DNA from: Aquiluna sp. KACHI24
Lineage (GTDB): Bacteria > Actinomycetota > Actinomycetes > Actinomycetales > Microbacteriaceae
Length of the DNA: 64,000 nt
NCBI RefSeq assembly: GCF_025997915.1
Contig: NZ_AP026677.1
Location: 558,001 to 622,000, forward strand
Direction of reading: 5' to 3'
In this document: positions 34,479 through 46,738 of the stretch, one piece after another
Numbering within the stretch: the first letter of the stretch is position 1
How the letters are laid out: every line of letters begins with the position of its first letter
The notes under the pieces: generated by a model
Told to the model about the DNA's origin: nothing
Database searches by the model: none
Seen by the model: only the letters and a program-made list of their open reading frames with translations
Position numbers and translations under genes: made by a program

Positions 34479-35675
34479 TTAGGACCTCCAGTCCGGGCAG
34501 GGTCTTACCTTCAAGGTATTCAAGTGAAGCACCACCACCGGTTGAGATGTGTCCAAACTTGGTCTCATCAAAACCTAGGGCTCTCACCGCCGCGGCACTA
34601 TCGCCACCACCCACAACGCCAAGTCCTGCCACGCCCATTAGTGCTGCAGCAACTGCCTTGGTTCCCGCGGCAAAATTCTCGAACTCGAATACACCCATTG
34701 GGCCATTCCAAAAAACAGTCTTCGAGCTGGCGACGGCTGCCGCAAATGCCACCGCACTGTCAGGACCGATGTCGAGGCCCATGCCGGTGTCTCCAAAACT
34801 TGAAGACTCAATCTGGTCAGCCTTTACGACCTCAAAACTGGCGTCCTTTGAAAAACCGCTAGCAACCACGATGTCGGTTGGAAGCACAACTTCAACCCCT
34901 AGTTCCTCAGCCTGAGCCAAGAAACCCTTCACGGTATCGATTTGATCCGCCTCCAGCAAACTCTTGCCGACTTTGTGACCAAGGGCTGCCAAAACGGTGA
35001 AAACCATGCCGCCGCCGATTACCAACTTGTCGACCTTTGGTAGGAGGTGGCCGATGACACCGAGCTTGTCCGAGACCTTGGAGCCACCCAAAACAACCGT
35101 GTATGGACGCTCTGGATTGTCGGTAAGACGCTTTAGAACGTCAAGCTCGTTGGAAATCAGCAAGCCTGCGTAGCTCGGAACTACCTGAGCTAACTCGTAA
35201 ACGCTTGCCTGCTTGCGGTGAACAACACCAAAACCGTCGGAAACGAGGACATCCCCGAGCTCGGCAAGCTCCTTTGCAAAAGCCTCGCGCTCGGTGGCAT
35301 CTTTAGATGCCTCGCCCGGATTGAAACGAAGGTTCTCCAAAAGCGCTACCCCGCCCTCTGCGAGCATCTTCACAGCAGCCTTGGCCTTTGGGCCAACCGT
35401 CTCCTCTGAGAACACAACTGGCTGTCCAAGAAGCTCTTCGAGCCGCTCAGCAACTGGTGCTAGCGAGTACTTAGCATCTGGCGCACCCTCAGGTCTTCCG
35501 AGGTGGGAGCAAATAACAACCGAGGCACCCTGCTCAACCAACATTTTGATGGTTGGCAGGGATGCACGAATTCGGCCATCGTCAGTGATTTGACCGTCCT
35601 TGATTGGAACATTCAGATCACAGCGGAGAATCACCCTCTTGCCAGCAAAAGACTGGCCTTTGATGCTTCTGAGCA

Positions 35676-35676
<1 letters not shown>
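34471..35676 (-). CDS. pgk: Phosphoglycerate kinase
   Basis: 401 residues. The N-terminal substrate loop is RVILRCDLNVPI near 14-25, with a second basic site at HLGRPEG near 60. The nucleotide domain has GGSKVSDK near 197 and the glycine-rich end GGGDSAAAV near 355. It yields ATP from 1,3-bisphosphoglycerate. The ATG shares one base with the gap stop (TAATG). Confidence 0.97.
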
Positions 35677-37362
<1,686 letters not shown>

Positions 37363-37405
37363 TTGGGTCTCCATTCGTTGGGATTAAGTCAAAATCCGGG
37401 CGGAT

Positions 37406-38383
37406 TTATTCCTCTAGTAGATCTGTTATGGCCGACTCGGTGTCTGGAATGCCAAGGTCCGCTGCTTTGCGGTCGGCAGTGGCAAGCAGTCTTCTGATTC
37501 GACCAGCTATCGCATCTTTAGTCATCGGTGGCTCAGCCAATCTGCCAAGTTCATCTAGCGAAGCGTCGCGGTGCTTAAGCCTCAGCTCACCGGCGTACTT
37601 TAGGTGCGCCGGAGCACTTGGTCCAAGGATCTCAAGTGCACGCTGAACGCGAGCACCGGCAGCGACAGCGGCCTGTGCGCTTCTTCTGAGGTTGGCATCA
37701 TCGAAGTTTGCCAGGCGGTTCGCGACTCCCCTGACCTCGCGCCTGGTCTTGAGGTCTTCCCACTTCTTGAGTTGCTCGACGCAGCCCATTTCCTTCAGAA
37801 GCTGAGTGATGCCATCACCATCGCGAACCACGACTCGGAAAACATTTCTAACCTCGCGCGCCTTGGCAACCACACCAAGTCTTCGAGCAACGCCAACCAG
37901 GGCCATTGCAGACTCATTGCCCGGGGCGGTCACCTCAAGTGAGGTGGAGCGACCTGGATCGGTGATCGTGCCGTGAGCCAAGAAAGCTCCACGCCAGATG
38001 GCTCTTGCCTCATCCATAGTTGAAGACACCAGGGTTGCAGGCAAACCCCGCACAGGTCTGCCCTTGTTGTCAATCAAACCGGTCTGACGCGCAAGCAGCT
38101 CACCCTCGCGTAGGACTCTGATCTGATAGCCACTCTGTCTTCTCAGGCCAGAAGCCGAAATTACCGAGAGTTCGGATTGAATCCCATATAGCTCCAAGAT
38201 TGCTCTCGAGATTCGGCGAGCAAGGGTTGGGGAATCAAGCTCAACCTCGATGGCGATACGACCGGAAATTAGGTGCAATCCGCCTGCAAATCGCAAAATG
38301 GTGGCGAGCTCAGCTGCGCGTTCGACACCCTTAGACATCGGAACACGGGCTAGCTCCTCTTTTATTGCCTGAGTTAGTGGCAT
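37406..38383 (-). CDS. whiA: DNA-binding regulator WhiA
   Basis: 325 residues from ATG at 38383, which shares a base with the rapZ stop (TAATG); an open frame upstream to 38497 lies within rapZ and is not expected to be used. The N-terminal homing-endonuclease-like (LAGLIDADG) domain starts [13 protein letters not shown]. The C-terminal helix-turn-helix contains [20 protein letters not shown]. WhiA controls division and sporulation in Streptomyces and is kept in non-sporulating relatives. The gene yvcK, which normally precedes it, is missing. Confidence 0.93.
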   Translation of the reverse strand: MPLTQAIKEELARVPMSKGVERAAELATILRFAGGLHLISGRIAIEVELDSPTLARRISRAILELYGIQSELSVISASGLRRQSGYQIRVLREGELLARQTGLIDNKGRPVRGLPATLVSSTMDEARAIWRGAFLAHGTITDPGRSTSLEVTAPGNESAMALVGVARRLGVVAKAREVRNVFRVVVRDGDGITQLLKEMGCVEQLKKWEDLKTRREVRGVANRLANFDDANLRRSAQAAVAAGARVQRALEILGPSAPAHLKYAGELRLKHRDASLDELGRLAEPPMTKDAIAGRIRRLLATADRKAADLGIPDTESAITDLLEE

Positions 38384-39255
38384 TACTCTCTCCCCAAATC
38401 TCGGTGTGAAACCGAAAGAGTTACGTCTGGATCTGCAGCAAGCAGTGCGGCAATTCGATTTGCAATTGCGACCGAGCGGTGCTTGCCTCCGGTGCAACCG
38501 ATGGCGATGGTCGCAAAACGTTTGTTTTCAGTTCGGTAACCAGCCAGGACGCTCTTCAATGCCGCCACATAATGCTCGACGAAGTCTGCTACCCCCGGCT
38601 GAGCCAGCACATATTGCGAAACCTCAGGGTCATTGCCGGTCTTGGACCGAAGCTGCTCTTGCCAGTGCGGATTAGGGATAAAGCGCATGTCCGCGACCAA
38701 ATCGGCGTCTGCCGGAAGCCCGTACTTGAAACCAAAGCTCATCACATTGACCTTCAGTGCACGTGAGTTGGTGGCAAAAGCCTCGGCCACTCGGTTGGTC
38801 AGCTGGTGAACATTCAGCTCGGAGGTGTCAAAGACAATGTCGGCACTCTCGCGAAGGCTCAATAGCTCCTTGCGCTCCCTAGTGATGCCATCCAAGACTG
38901 TGCCCTCGCCCTGCAGCGGGTGAGGTCTGCGTACTGACTCAAAGCGCTTCACGAGGGCCTGGTCATTCGCTTCAAGATATAGAAGTCTGACGTTTATGTC
39001 TCTAGCTCTTAGCTGCCCAAGATAAGTTTGCAGCTCATTGAAGAACTCGCCTCCGCGAACGTCAATGATGACCGCGATTCTTGGGAGCGTCGCCTTGCTG
39101 AGGCTAAAAAGATCAGAAATTGGTCCAAGTAGTTGCGGTGGCAGGTTGTCGATTACGTACCAGCCCTGGTCCTCGAGGGCGTTGCCAACCGTAGATCTAC
39201 CTGCGCCCGACATGCCGGTCACGACGAGCAGCTCAGGCTTTCTCGAAGCGTCCAT
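38383..39255 (-). CDS. rapZ: RNase adapter/nucleotide-binding protein RapZ
   Basis: 290 residues from ATG at 39255, which has a GGGGG run six bases upstream; ATG at 39261 touches that run. The P-loop is [11 protein letters not shown] near 12-22. The C-terminal half has the RapZ segments VMSFGFKYG and [12 protein letters not shown]. In E. coli it steers RNase E to GlmZ RNA and binds glucosamine-6-phosphate; in Gram-positive bacteria its role is less clear. It directly overlaps whiA. A 14-base direct repeat precedes it. Confidence 0.92.
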   Translation of the reverse strand: MDASRKPELLVVTGMSGAGRSTVGNALEDQGWYVIDNLPPQLLGPISDLFSLSKATLPRIAVIIDVRGGEFFNELQTYLGQLRARDINVRLLYLEANDQALVKRFESVRRPHPLQGEGTVLDGITRERKELLSLRESADIVFDTSELNVHQLTNRVAEAFATNSRALKVNVMSFGFKYGLPADADLVADMRFIPNPHWQEQLRSKTGNDPEVSQYVLAQPGVADFVEHYVAALKSVLAGYRTENKRFATIAIGCTGGKHRSVAIANRIAALLAADPDVTLSVSHRDLGRE

Positions 39256-39265
39256 ACTCATCCCC

Positions 39266-39306
39266 CTTCGGCGTGTCGCTACAAGGTTAGTGCTTCGGCG
39301 TGTCGC
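39266..39306. repeat. 14-base direct repeat in front of rapZ
   Basis: CTTCGGCGTGTCGC occurs twice, at 39266-39279 and 39293-39306, with 27-base periodicity. The copies fill most of the 54 bases between the uvrC stop and the rapZ start. They lie downstream of the rapZ start codon's opposite side, that is in its upstream region on the minus strand. Confidence 0.8.
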
Positions 39307-39309
39307 GCG

Positions 39310-41169
39310 TTATGAATTTTCAGAATCCGCGAGTGAATCCTGCACCAACTGGGCTAGCTTCGGCCCAAAACCTGGAAGCGATTCAATTTCTGCCAGCGAT
39401 GCCTGCTTGATTCGCTTGAGTGAGCCGAAGCGCTTCAACAAGATTCGCGCCCTGGACTCCCCCAATCCTTGAATTTCGAGCAGTGTTGAGGAAATGGACT
39501 TCGTGCGGGATTTGCGTTGCGCGGTAATGGCGAAGCGGTGCGCCTCGTCTCTGATTCGCTGCAGCAAAAATAGCTCTTCACTAGTTCGCGGGAATATCAC
39601 TGGGTAGTCGGAGTCGGTCGTAAAAACCTCTTCAAGACGTTTGGCCAACGTCGCCACGGTAATCCCGCTAACCCCCGAGTCGGCAAGTGCGCGAAGTGCA
39701 GCATTTCGTTGCGGAAGCCCACCGTCAATCAAAAGCAGTGACGGGCGATAGCTGAATCGATCTGATAGCTCAGCATCTTCCTTGAGGTATTTCAGCCTTC
39801 TGGTTAGAACCTGATAGATCGATTCAGTGTCATCGCTGGTCTCGAGATTGAATCTTCGGTAATGATCCTTCTTGGGTAGGCCATCTTCGAAAACCACCAT
39901 CGACCCAACCACTCCGGTGCCACCGAGGTGAGAAATGTCGAAGCACTCAATCCGAAGCGGTGCATTTTCCATGTTCAAGGCGCGTTGTATGCCCGCTAGT
40001 GCATCTGCTCTGGCTGTGAAGTCAGAGGATCGCTTGAGTTTGTAGTTTTGCAATGCGTGGGCCGCGTTGGTATTCGCGGTTTGCTGCAAGGTGGCCTTGT
40101 CTCCGCGCTGCGGAACCGAAACCTGGCAGGTTGAACCACGCAGTTCACCCAGCCACTTCTGCAGTTGGGGCCTGTCCTCAGGTAGCTCAGGCACCAAAAT
40201 CTGCTTTGGCACCTCGACGGGATCAAGTCCGGGTACCGGTGTGTAGATCTCCTGAATCAGGTATTCCACCAGCTCGGCATTTGAACGATCTAGCTCGAGG
40301 TCAACCACCATGGATCTATTTCCGCGAATGCGACCACCGCGAATGACGAAGATCGACACCGCTGCCGATAGATCATCTCGGGCAATTCCAATCAAGTCCG
40401 CATCGGTTTGATCCGAAAGCACAACCGTGCTCTTTTCTAGAACCTTCTCCAACGCCAGCACATCATCTCGAAGGTTGGCTGCCAATTCGTAATTTTGATC
40501 TTCGGAAGCCTTGAGCATGCGCTCTCGAAGCTCCTTGATGTGGGCATCGTTGCCTGAGCCAATGAAGTCGCCCAATCGCTTGGCCAGTGCCTTGTGTTCG
40601 GGAGCCGCGATGCGGTCCACGCAAGGGGCTGAGCATTTGCCAATCTCGGCCAGTAGACACGGACGTTTTTTCGCCTGGGCGGCCTGATAGGTGCCCTTGG
40701 AGCAGGTCCGTACCGGATACACCTTGATTAGTGTGTCGAGAGTCTCACGGACTGCCCAGGACTGGGTGTAGGGGCCGAAATACCTGACCCCTTTTAGCTC
40801 ACGGTTGCGGGTAATGAATGCTCGCGGAACGGCCTCTGACATCGAAATTGCCAAATACGGGTAGGACTTATCGTCCCTGAATCTCACGTTGTATGGCGGG
40901 TCAAACTCTTTGATCCAGGTGAACTCGAGCTGCAGGGCTTCGTACTCGGTGGCGACGATCGTCCACTTCACATCCGAGGCTGCCAAGAGCATGCGCTGAG
41001 TGCGCTCGTGAAGTTTGTGCAGGGGCCCGAAGTAATTCGTCAGTCGAGCCCGAAGGTTCTTTGCTTTGCCCACGTACAGCACGCGTCCCGATGAATCCAG
41101 AAAGCGATAAACCCCCGGTTCAGTGGGAATCTCCCCGGTCTTGGGTCTAAAGGAGAGATCCTGCGCCAT
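39310..41169 (-). CDS. uvrC: UvrABC system protein C
   Basis: 619 residues. The GIY-YIG nuclease domain is at the N-terminus (GVYRFLDSSGRVLYVGKAKNL near 19-39, in two parts GVYRFLDSSG and RVLYVGKAKN). The UVR motif is near 205-240. The RNase H-like second nuclease holds ECFDISHLGGTGVVGSMVVF near 403. Two helix-hairpin-helix units close the protein (LEIQGLGESRARILLKRFGS, then LPGFGPKLAQLV). It cuts on both sides of bulky lesions. It is coupled to uvrA by a one-base overlap (TAATG). Confidence 0.96.
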   Translation of the reverse strand: MAQDLSFRPKTGEIPTEPGVYRFLDSSGRVLYVGKAKNLRARLTNYFGPLHKLHERTQRMLLAASDVKWTIVATEYEALQLEFTWIKEFDPPYNVRFRDDKSYPYLAISMSEAVPRAFITRNRELKGVRYFGPYTQSWAVRETLDTLIKVYPVRTCSKGTYQAAQAKKRPCLLAEIGKCSAPCVDRIAAPEHKALAKRLGDFIGSGNDAHIKELRERMLKASEDQNYELAANLRDDVLALEKVLEKSTVVLSDQTDADLIGIARDDLSAAVSIFVIRGGRIRGNRSMVVDLELDRSNAELVEYLIQEIYTPVPGLDPVEVPKQILVPELPEDRPQLQKWLGELRGSTCQVSVPQRGDKATLQQTANTNAAHALQNYKLKRSSDFTARADALAGIQRALNMENAPLRIECFDISHLGGTGVVGSMVVFEDGLPKKDHYRRFNLETSDDTESIYQVLTRRLKYLKEDAELSDRFSYRPSLLLIDGGLPQRNAALRALADSGVSGITVATLAKRLEEVFTTDSDYPVIFPRTSEELFLLQRIRDEAHRFAITAQRKSRTKSISSTLLEIQGLGESRARILLKRFGSLKRIKQASLAEIESLPGFGPKLAQLVQDSLADSENS

Positions 41170-44024
41170 TAGCTCTCCAGAAGCTGAGCAAGGAACTTTC
41201 CGGTGTGAGAGTCCTTGACTTTGGCCACCTGCTCAGGAGTGCCTTGGGCAATAACCATGCCACCGCCAGAGCCACCCTCTGGACCCATGTCGATGACCCA
41301 GTCGGCGCAGCGGATTACATCGAGGTTGTGCTCGATGACAATTGCAGTGTTCCCCTTGTCAACCAGGCCCGCCAGAACCAGCAATAGCTTTCGAACATCT
41401 TCAAAGTGCAAACCGGTGGTTGGCTCATCTAGCACATAGACCGTCTTACCAGTGGAGCGACGCTGCAGCTCGGTCGCGAGCTTGACACGTTGGGCCTCAC
41501 CGCCGGAAAGCGTGGTCGCGCTCTGACCAAGGCGAACATAACCCAGACCGACATCGACCAGGGTGGTTAGGTAGCGGGCAATTGAAGAGATTGGTGCGAA
41601 AAACTCAGCTGCCTCAGAGATCGGCATGTTCAAAACATCACCGATCGATTTCCCCTTGTATTTCACCTGCAGGGTTTCCCGGTTGTACCTAGCCCCCTTG
41701 CAGTCTTCACACATCACGTAGACATCAGGCAGGAAGTTCATCTCAATGCGAATCGTGCCGTCTCCCGCACAGGTTTCGCAACGACCACCCTTCACATTGA
41801 AGGAGAAGCGACCTTGCTGATAGCCACGAACCTTCGCCTCTGGTGTGTCAGCAAATAGCTTGCGAATGTTGTCAAACACTCCGGTGTATGTTGCGGGATT
41901 AGATCTTGGGGTTCGACCGATCGGCGCTTGGTCGACATGGACTACCTTGTCTAGCTGCTCCAGACCCTCAACTCTGAGGTGCCTTCCAGGGACTCCCTTT
42001 GCGCCATTGAGCTTGTTGGCAAGCACCTGGTAAAGAACATCGTTCACCAAAGACGATTTTCCAGATCCGGAAACACCAGTAACCGCGGTCATGACACCAA
42101 GCGGGAATTCAACATCAACGTTTCGAAGGTTGTTCTCCTTGGCTCCAACCACCCTGATGATGCGATCCTTGTTGACCTTTCGACGCTTCTTAGGTGTCTC
42201 TATTTTGATTCGGCCAGATAGATAGTCTCCGGTGACCGAGGCTTCGTTGGTCAAAATCGCCTTGTAGCTGCCAGAGTGAACCACCTCGCCACCGTGCAGA
42301 CCAGCTCCAGGACCGATGTCAACCAACCAGTCTGCAGTTTTGATAGTGTCCTCGTCGTGCTCGACCACGATCAGGGTGTTACCGAGATCCCTTAGTCGCT
42401 CGAGGGTTTGAATCAATCTCAGGTTGTCTCGCTGATGCAATCCGATACTCGGCTCATCCAGCACGTAGAGCACACCTGTTAGGCCCGCACCAATTTGAGT
42501 TGCAAGTCGAATACGTTGAGCCTCACCGCCCGAGAGTGTGCCAGCACTGCGCTCTAGTGAGAGGTAGTCCAACCCAACTGCCAAAAGGAAGTCGAGCCTC
42601 GCCCTAATTTCACGAAGCACTTGGGCTGCAATCTGAGCCTCTTTTTCGGTGAGCGATAACCCATCAAAGAAGCGGTGTGCATCGGCCAAGCTCATGACCG
42701 CCACATCGTGGATGGACTTGGTTCCAACCTTGACCGCCAGTACCTCAGGACGCAATCTTGCACCATCACAGGCGGGACAAGGTATCTCTCTCAAAAACTC
42801 AGCCCACTTGCCACGAGCCCAGTCGCTGTCAGACTCCAGATAGCGGCGCTCCACGTATGGCAAGACACCTTCAAAGCCTGAGGTGTAGCGCATTTCTCTG
42901 CCGTACTTGCTCTTCCAACGAACCTGCACTTCAAAGTTATTGCCGTGCAATATGGCATCTCGAGTCTCCTCGGAAAGTTCCTCCCAGGGGGTGTCGAGCG
43001 AGAAGTCGAGGTCCTGCGCCAGCCCATCAATCAAACGCGTGAAGTAGTTGTAAAGACCCTTACCCTGTGTGGACCAAGGCAGAATCACACCCTGATTAAT
43101 TGAGCTTGCTGGATCGCCAATTACCAACTCAGCGTCGACGGCCTGCTTCGTTCCCAGTCCAGAACAGGCTGGGCACGCGCCGAAGGGTGCGTTGAAGGAA
43201 AAGGTCCTTGGTTCGATCTCGGTGAGAGTAAGTTCGTGCTCGTTCGGACAAGAGAGCTTTTCGCTGAAGGTTCGCTTGGTGCCGTCGTCAACGAAGTCGA
43301 CTATCACTCTTCCATCGGCAAGCTTCAGCGCTGTCTCAACCGAGTCAGTAAGCCTTGACTCGATCCCTTCCTTGATAGCGAGGCGATCAATAACCACCGA
43401 GATGTCGTGCTTGTAGCTTTTTTTGAGTGGCTTGGCTTCACTCAAAATCACGGTTTCGCCGTCAACGACAGCGCGAGCGTAGCCCTGGGATTGCAGCGAG
43501 GAGAAAAGATCTTGGAACTCACCCTTTTTCTGCTGGATGATTGGCGCCAATAGTTGGAAGCGGGTTCCCTCTTTCAAGCTCAGCAGCTGATCAACTATTG
43601 CTTGCGGAGTTTGTTTAGCCACCGGTTCTCCACACTCGTGACAGTGTGGGACTCCGATGCGCGCCCAAAGTAATCTGAGGTAATCGTGAATCTCGGTGAT
43701 GGTCCCAACCGTTGATCTGGGGTTACGGTTAGTGGACTTTTGATCAATCGAAACGGCGGGGCTAAGGCCCTCGATGAAGTCCACATCCGGTCTGTCAACC
43801 TGACCTAAGAACTGTCTGGCATAAGCCGAGAGTGATTCAACATAACGGCGTTGCCCCTCAGCGAAGATGGTGTCGAAGGCCAGCGAAGACTTACCCGACC
43901 CAGATAGCCCCGTGAAGACAATCAGCTTGTCTTTGGGAATTTCAAGATTGATGTTCTTGAGATTGTGAACTCGAGCTCCCTTGATGGAGAGCTTGTTGCC
44001 TTTTGGGGTTTCGATATTCACCAC
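41169..44024 (-). CDS. uvrA: UvrABC system protein A
   Basis: 951 residues from GTG at 44024 (a second GTG follows). The two ABC modules have P-loops GLSGSGKSS near 40 and GVSGSGKSS near 655, and signatures [16 protein letters not shown] near 500 and [16 protein letters not shown] near 840. Zinc sites are [17 protein letters not shown] with CPACSGLG near 260-285 and CETCAGDG with CEDCKG near 755. It finds DNA damage and loads UvrB. It lies 6 bases after uvrB. The order uvrB-uvrA-uvrC on one strand makes a full nucleotide excision repair cluster. Confidence 0.97.
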   Translation of the reverse strand: MVNIETPKGNKLSIKGARVHNLKNINLEIPKDKLIVFTGLSGSGKSSLAFDTIFAEGQRRYVESLSAYARQFLGQVDRPDVDFIEGLSPAVSIDQKSTNRNPRSTVGTITEIHDYLRLLWARIGVPHCHECGEPVAKQTPQAIVDQLLSLKEGTRFQLLAPIIQQKKGEFQDLFSSLQSQGYARAVVDGETVILSEAKPLKKSYKHDISVVIDRLAIKEGIESRLTDSVETALKLADGRVIVDFVDDGTKRTFSEKLSCPNEHELTLTEIEPRTFSFNAPFGACPACSGLGTKQAVDAELVIGDPASSINQGVILPWSTQGKGLYNYFTRLIDGLAQDLDFSLDTPWEELSEETRDAILHGNNFEVQVRWKSKYGREMRYTSGFEGVLPYVERRYLESDSDWARGKWAEFLREIPCPACDGARLRPEVLAVKVGTKSIHDVAVMSLADAHRFFDGLSLTEKEAQIAAQVLREIRARLDFLLAVGLDYLSLERSAGTLSGGEAQRIRLATQIGAGLTGVLYVLDEPSIGLHQRDNLRLIQTLERLRDLGNTLIVVEHDEDTIKTADWLVDIGPGAGLHGGEVVHSGSYKAILTNEASVTGDYLSGRIKIETPKKRRKVNKDRIIRVVGAKENNLRNVDVEFPLGVMTAVTGVSGSGKSSLVNDVLYQVLANKLNGAKGVPGRHLRVEGLEQLDKVVHVDQAPIGRTPRSNPATYTGVFDNIRKLFADTPEAKVRGYQQGRFSFNVKGGRCETCAGDGTIRIEMNFLPDVYVMCEDCKGARYNRETLQVKYKGKSIGDVLNMPISEAAEFFAPISSIARYLTTLVDVGLGYVRLGQSATTLSGGEAQRVKLATELQRRSTGKTVYVLDEPTTGLHFEDVRKLLLVLAGLVDKGNTAIVIEHNLDVIRCADWVIDMGPEGGSGGGMVIAQGTPEQVAKVKDSHTGKFLAQLLES

Positions 44025-44030
44025 AGAAGT

Positions 44031-46097
44031 TTACGCATGCCCCGCTGACTCTATTTGCCGAAGCTCCTTCTTTAGCTCTGAAATCTCGTCACGAATTCTC
44101 GCTGCTAGCTCGAACTTCAGCTCAGCCGCAGCCTCCTTCATTTGGCTATCAAGCTCCAAAATGGTCTGCATCAACTGGTCGCGACCTTGTGATCCGATGT
44201 TCTTGCGACCCCGCATTGGAGTAGATGCAACCTTGCGAGCAGGCTCCTTCTTGAGCTGCTCCATTAGCTGTTCGGTATCTAGCTCCTCGCGCATCAGGGC
44301 ATCGGTGATGTCCGCAATCTTTTTCCTGAGTGGCTGAGGATCGATGCCGTTGGCTTTGTTGTAGGCAACCTGCTTTTCTCGACGTCGATTGGTTTCATCA
44401 ATCGCTCTGGCCATCGAATCGGTGACCTTGTCGGCATACATGTGCACTTCGCCGTTCACGTTTCGTGCGGCGCGACCGATGGTCTGGATCAATGATGTGG
44501 TGGAGCGCAGAAAGCCCTCTTTATCCGCATCCAGGATTGCGACCAAGGACACCTCTGGGAGGTCAAGGCCCTCACGAAGCAGGTTGATACCCACCAGCAC
44601 ATCGAAGATTCCCTGCCTGAGCTCTCGCAGCAGTTCCACTCTTCGCAGCGTGTCCACATCGGAGTGCAGGTAACGCACCCGGATACCAAGCTCGGTGAAG
44701 TAGTCAGTGACCTCTTCGGCCAAGCGTTTGGTCAGCGTTGTGACCAGAACACGTTCATCCTTTTCAACTCTCAGCTTGATTTCTTCGAGCAGGTCATCGA
44801 TCTGACCCTTTGATGGTTTGACGACAATTTGCGGATCGACGAGTCCGGTTGGTCGAATTATCTGCTCAACCACCCCATCGGATCTCTCCAGCTCATACTT
44901 TGCAGGTGTAGCGGAGAGGTATACCGTTTGGCCGGTGCGCTCCAAGAACTCTTCAAAGCGCAGGGGTCGGTTATCAAGTGCAGAGGGCAATCTAAAACCG
45001 TGCTCGACCAGGGTGCGTTTTCTGGAGGAGTCGCCGTTGTACATCGCGCCAATTTGTGGCACTGTCACGTGTGACTCATCGATGACCGTCAAAAAGTCCT
45101 CTGGGAAATAATCGAGCAAACATGCCGGTGGCTCCCCTGGGTTTCTTCCATCAATGTGGCGTGAATAGTTTTCGATTCCGGAGCAAAATCCAAGCTCTCG
45201 AATCATCTCGAGATCAAAGGTGGTTCGCATCTTTATGCGCTGGGCTTCAAGTAGCTTTCCGGTTTTCTCAAATTCGTTGTAGCGCTGCTCAAGCTCCTCT
45301 TCAATGGCTTCAATTGCCTGGGCCATGCGCTCGGCTGGGGCAACGTAGTATGAAGCTGGATAGATCGCTACGCTCTCGCGCTCCATCAAGACCTCGCCGG
45401 TGAGCGGGTGAATCCGGTAGATCTTCTCGATTTCATCGCCAAAGAATTCGATTCGGGTGGCTTCCTCATCGTAGACAGCGATGACCTCAACCGTGTCGCC
45501 CTTGACCCTGAAGTTACCTCGCACGAATTCAATGTCGTTGCGCTGGTACTGGATGTTCACCAGCGACCTGATTAGTTCATCTCGGTCAATTCGCTGGCCT
45601 ACGCGAAGCGGAAGTGACTGCGCTAGGTATTCCTTCGGGGCACCCAGACCGTAGATGCAGGACACCGTTGCAACTACGATCACGTCTCGCCTTGAGAGTA
45701 GGGACATAGTTGCCGAATACCGAAGTCGTTCAACCTCCTCGTTGATGGTTGAGTCCTTTTCGATAAAGGTGTCGGTTTGCGGGACGTATGCCTCAGGTTG
45801 GTAGTAGTCGTAGTAGCTGACGAAATACTCAACCGCATTCTCCGGAAACATCTCCCGGAGTTCGCTTGCGAGCTGCGCTGCCAAGGTCTTGTTATGTGCA
45901 ATCACCAGGGTTGGTCGCTGGAGCTTCTCAATGAGCCAAGCGGTAGTTGCGCTTTTACCGGTACCCGTAGCACCGAGCAGCACCACATCTCGCTCACCGT
46001 TATTTATTCGATTGGCTAGCTCTTCAATCGCATGTGGCTGATCACCAGATGGCTGATAGGGGCTCACTACCTTGAAGGGCTTGGAATCATCCCTCAC
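44031..46097 (-). CDS. uvrB: UvrABC system protein B
   Basis: 688 residues. Walker A is [17 protein letters not shown] near 42. The beta-hairpin that clamps DNA contains [12 protein letters not shown] near 95. Helicase motifs follow, with [11 protein letters not shown] near 548. The C-terminal UVR motif that contacts UvrC ([18 protein letters not shown]) spans about 650-668. It verifies damage after UvrA. The ATG overlaps the coaE stop (ATGA). Confidence 0.97.
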   Translation of the reverse strand: MRDDSKPFKVVSPYQPSGDQPHAIEELANRINNGERDVVLLGATGTGKSATTAWLIEKLQRPTLVIAHNKTLAAQLASELREMFPENAVEYFVSYYDYYQPEAYVPQTDTFIEKDSTINEEVERLRYSATMSLLSRRDVIVVATVSCIYGLGAPKEYLAQSLPLRVGQRIDRDELIRSLVNIQYQRNDIEFVRGNFRVKGDTVEVIAVYDEEATRIEFFGDEIEKIYRIHPLTGEVLMERESVAIYPASYYVAPAERMAQAIEAIEEELEQRYNEFEKTGKLLEAQRIKMRTTFDLEMIRELGFCSGIENYSRHIDGRNPGEPPACLLDYFPEDFLTVIDESHVTVPQIGAMYNGDSSRKRTLVEHGFRLPSALDNRPLRFEEFLERTGQTVYLSATPAKYELERSDGVVEQIIRPTGLVDPQIVVKPSKGQIDDLLEEIKLRVEKDERVLVTTLTKRLAEEVTDYFTELGIRVRYLHSDVDTLRRVELLRELRQGIFDVLVGINLLREGLDLPEVSLVAILDADKEGFLRSTTSLIQTIGRAARNVNGEVHMYADKVTDSMARAIDETNRRREKQVAYNKANGIDPQPLRKKIADITDALMREELDTEQLMEQLKKEPARKVASTPMRGRKNIGSQGRDQLMQTILELDSQMKEAAAELKFELAARIRDEISELKKELRQIESAGHA

Positions 46098-46678
46098 TTT
46101 GACTCTCCCACCAATTCTTTGTAGAGCGTCTCTACCTTTGAATTGAGCTCATCAAGAGTGCAATTTGAATCGATCACATAATCCGCTATTGCCTCACGTT
46201 GGGAATCACTGGCCTGCGCAGCAATTCGAGCCCTGGCATCGCTCTCGGTCATAGCTCTTGAGCTGATGAGTCGTTGAACTCTGACTTCCTCTGGGCAAGA
46301 GACCGTGACTACTTTTTCAAATCCAAGCTTGTCTCCGACCTCGACCAAGAGCGGAATTGTGTATACGATCAGCCCATCGAGCCCGCGCATCCTCTCTTTG
46401 GCGAGCGCTTGAATTCTCGGGTGCAGGATTGACTCCAGGAGCTTGCGACTCTCGCTGGATGCAAAAGCGCGCTGGGCTAACAGTGCTCGGTTTAACTCTC
46501 CGCTTGCCACCAGATCCTCGCCGAAGGCGGCCACCACAGCGCTGAGACCTTCGGTGCCGGGTGCCACGACCTCGCGAGCCAATACATCCGCGTCAATCTC
46601 AGTTGCGCCCAGTTCAACAAGGCGTTTAGCCACGGTTGATTTCCCGCAACCAATTCCTCCGGTGAGCGCGATGAGCAT
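46094..46678 (-). CDS. coaE: Dephospho-CoA kinase
   Basis: 194 residues. The P-loop is [16 protein letters not shown] near residues 5-20. The lid and CoA region includes [11 protein letters not shown] near 33. It catalyses the last step of coenzyme A synthesis. It lies 60 bases after rpsA, past a strong terminator-like hairpin, and overlaps uvrB, so DNA repair genes share its transcript. Confidence 0.95.
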   Translation of the reverse strand: MLIALTGGIGCGKSTVAKRLVELGATEIDADVLAREVVAPGTEGLSAVVAAFGEDLVASGELNRALLAQRAFASSESRKLLESILHPRIQALAKERMRGLDGLIVYTIPLLVEVGDKLGFEKVVTVSCPEEVRVQRLISSRAMTESDARARIAAQASDSQREAIADYVIDSNCTLDELNSKVETLYKELVGESK

Positions 46679-46689
46679 GAGCCCAAGGA

Positions 46690-46722
46690 TAAAGCAAAAC
46701 CCCGAGGGAATCCCTCGGGGTT
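46690..46722 (-). terminator. Intrinsic terminator after rpsA
   Basis: An 11-bp stem AACCCCGAGGG/CCCTCGGGGTT with a three-base loop lies at 46698-46722. On the minus strand it continues TTTTGCTTT. It sits 16 bases after the rpsA stop and just before the coaE start, so it should uncouple ribosomal protein and repair-gene expression. Confidence 0.9.
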
Positions 46723-46738
46723 AGTGCTTTGATGCTTA

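Noticed and set aside
33993-34862. Plus-strand open frame of 289 residues opposite tpiA and pgk
   Set aside because: Antisense to two conserved enzymes, low-complexity composition (Gln, His, Arg, Ser rich) and no recognisable motif.
38384-38497. 38-residue upstream extension of whiA
   Set aside because: It lies inside rapZ codons and lacks similarity to WhiA; the coupled ATG at 38383 fits the family.
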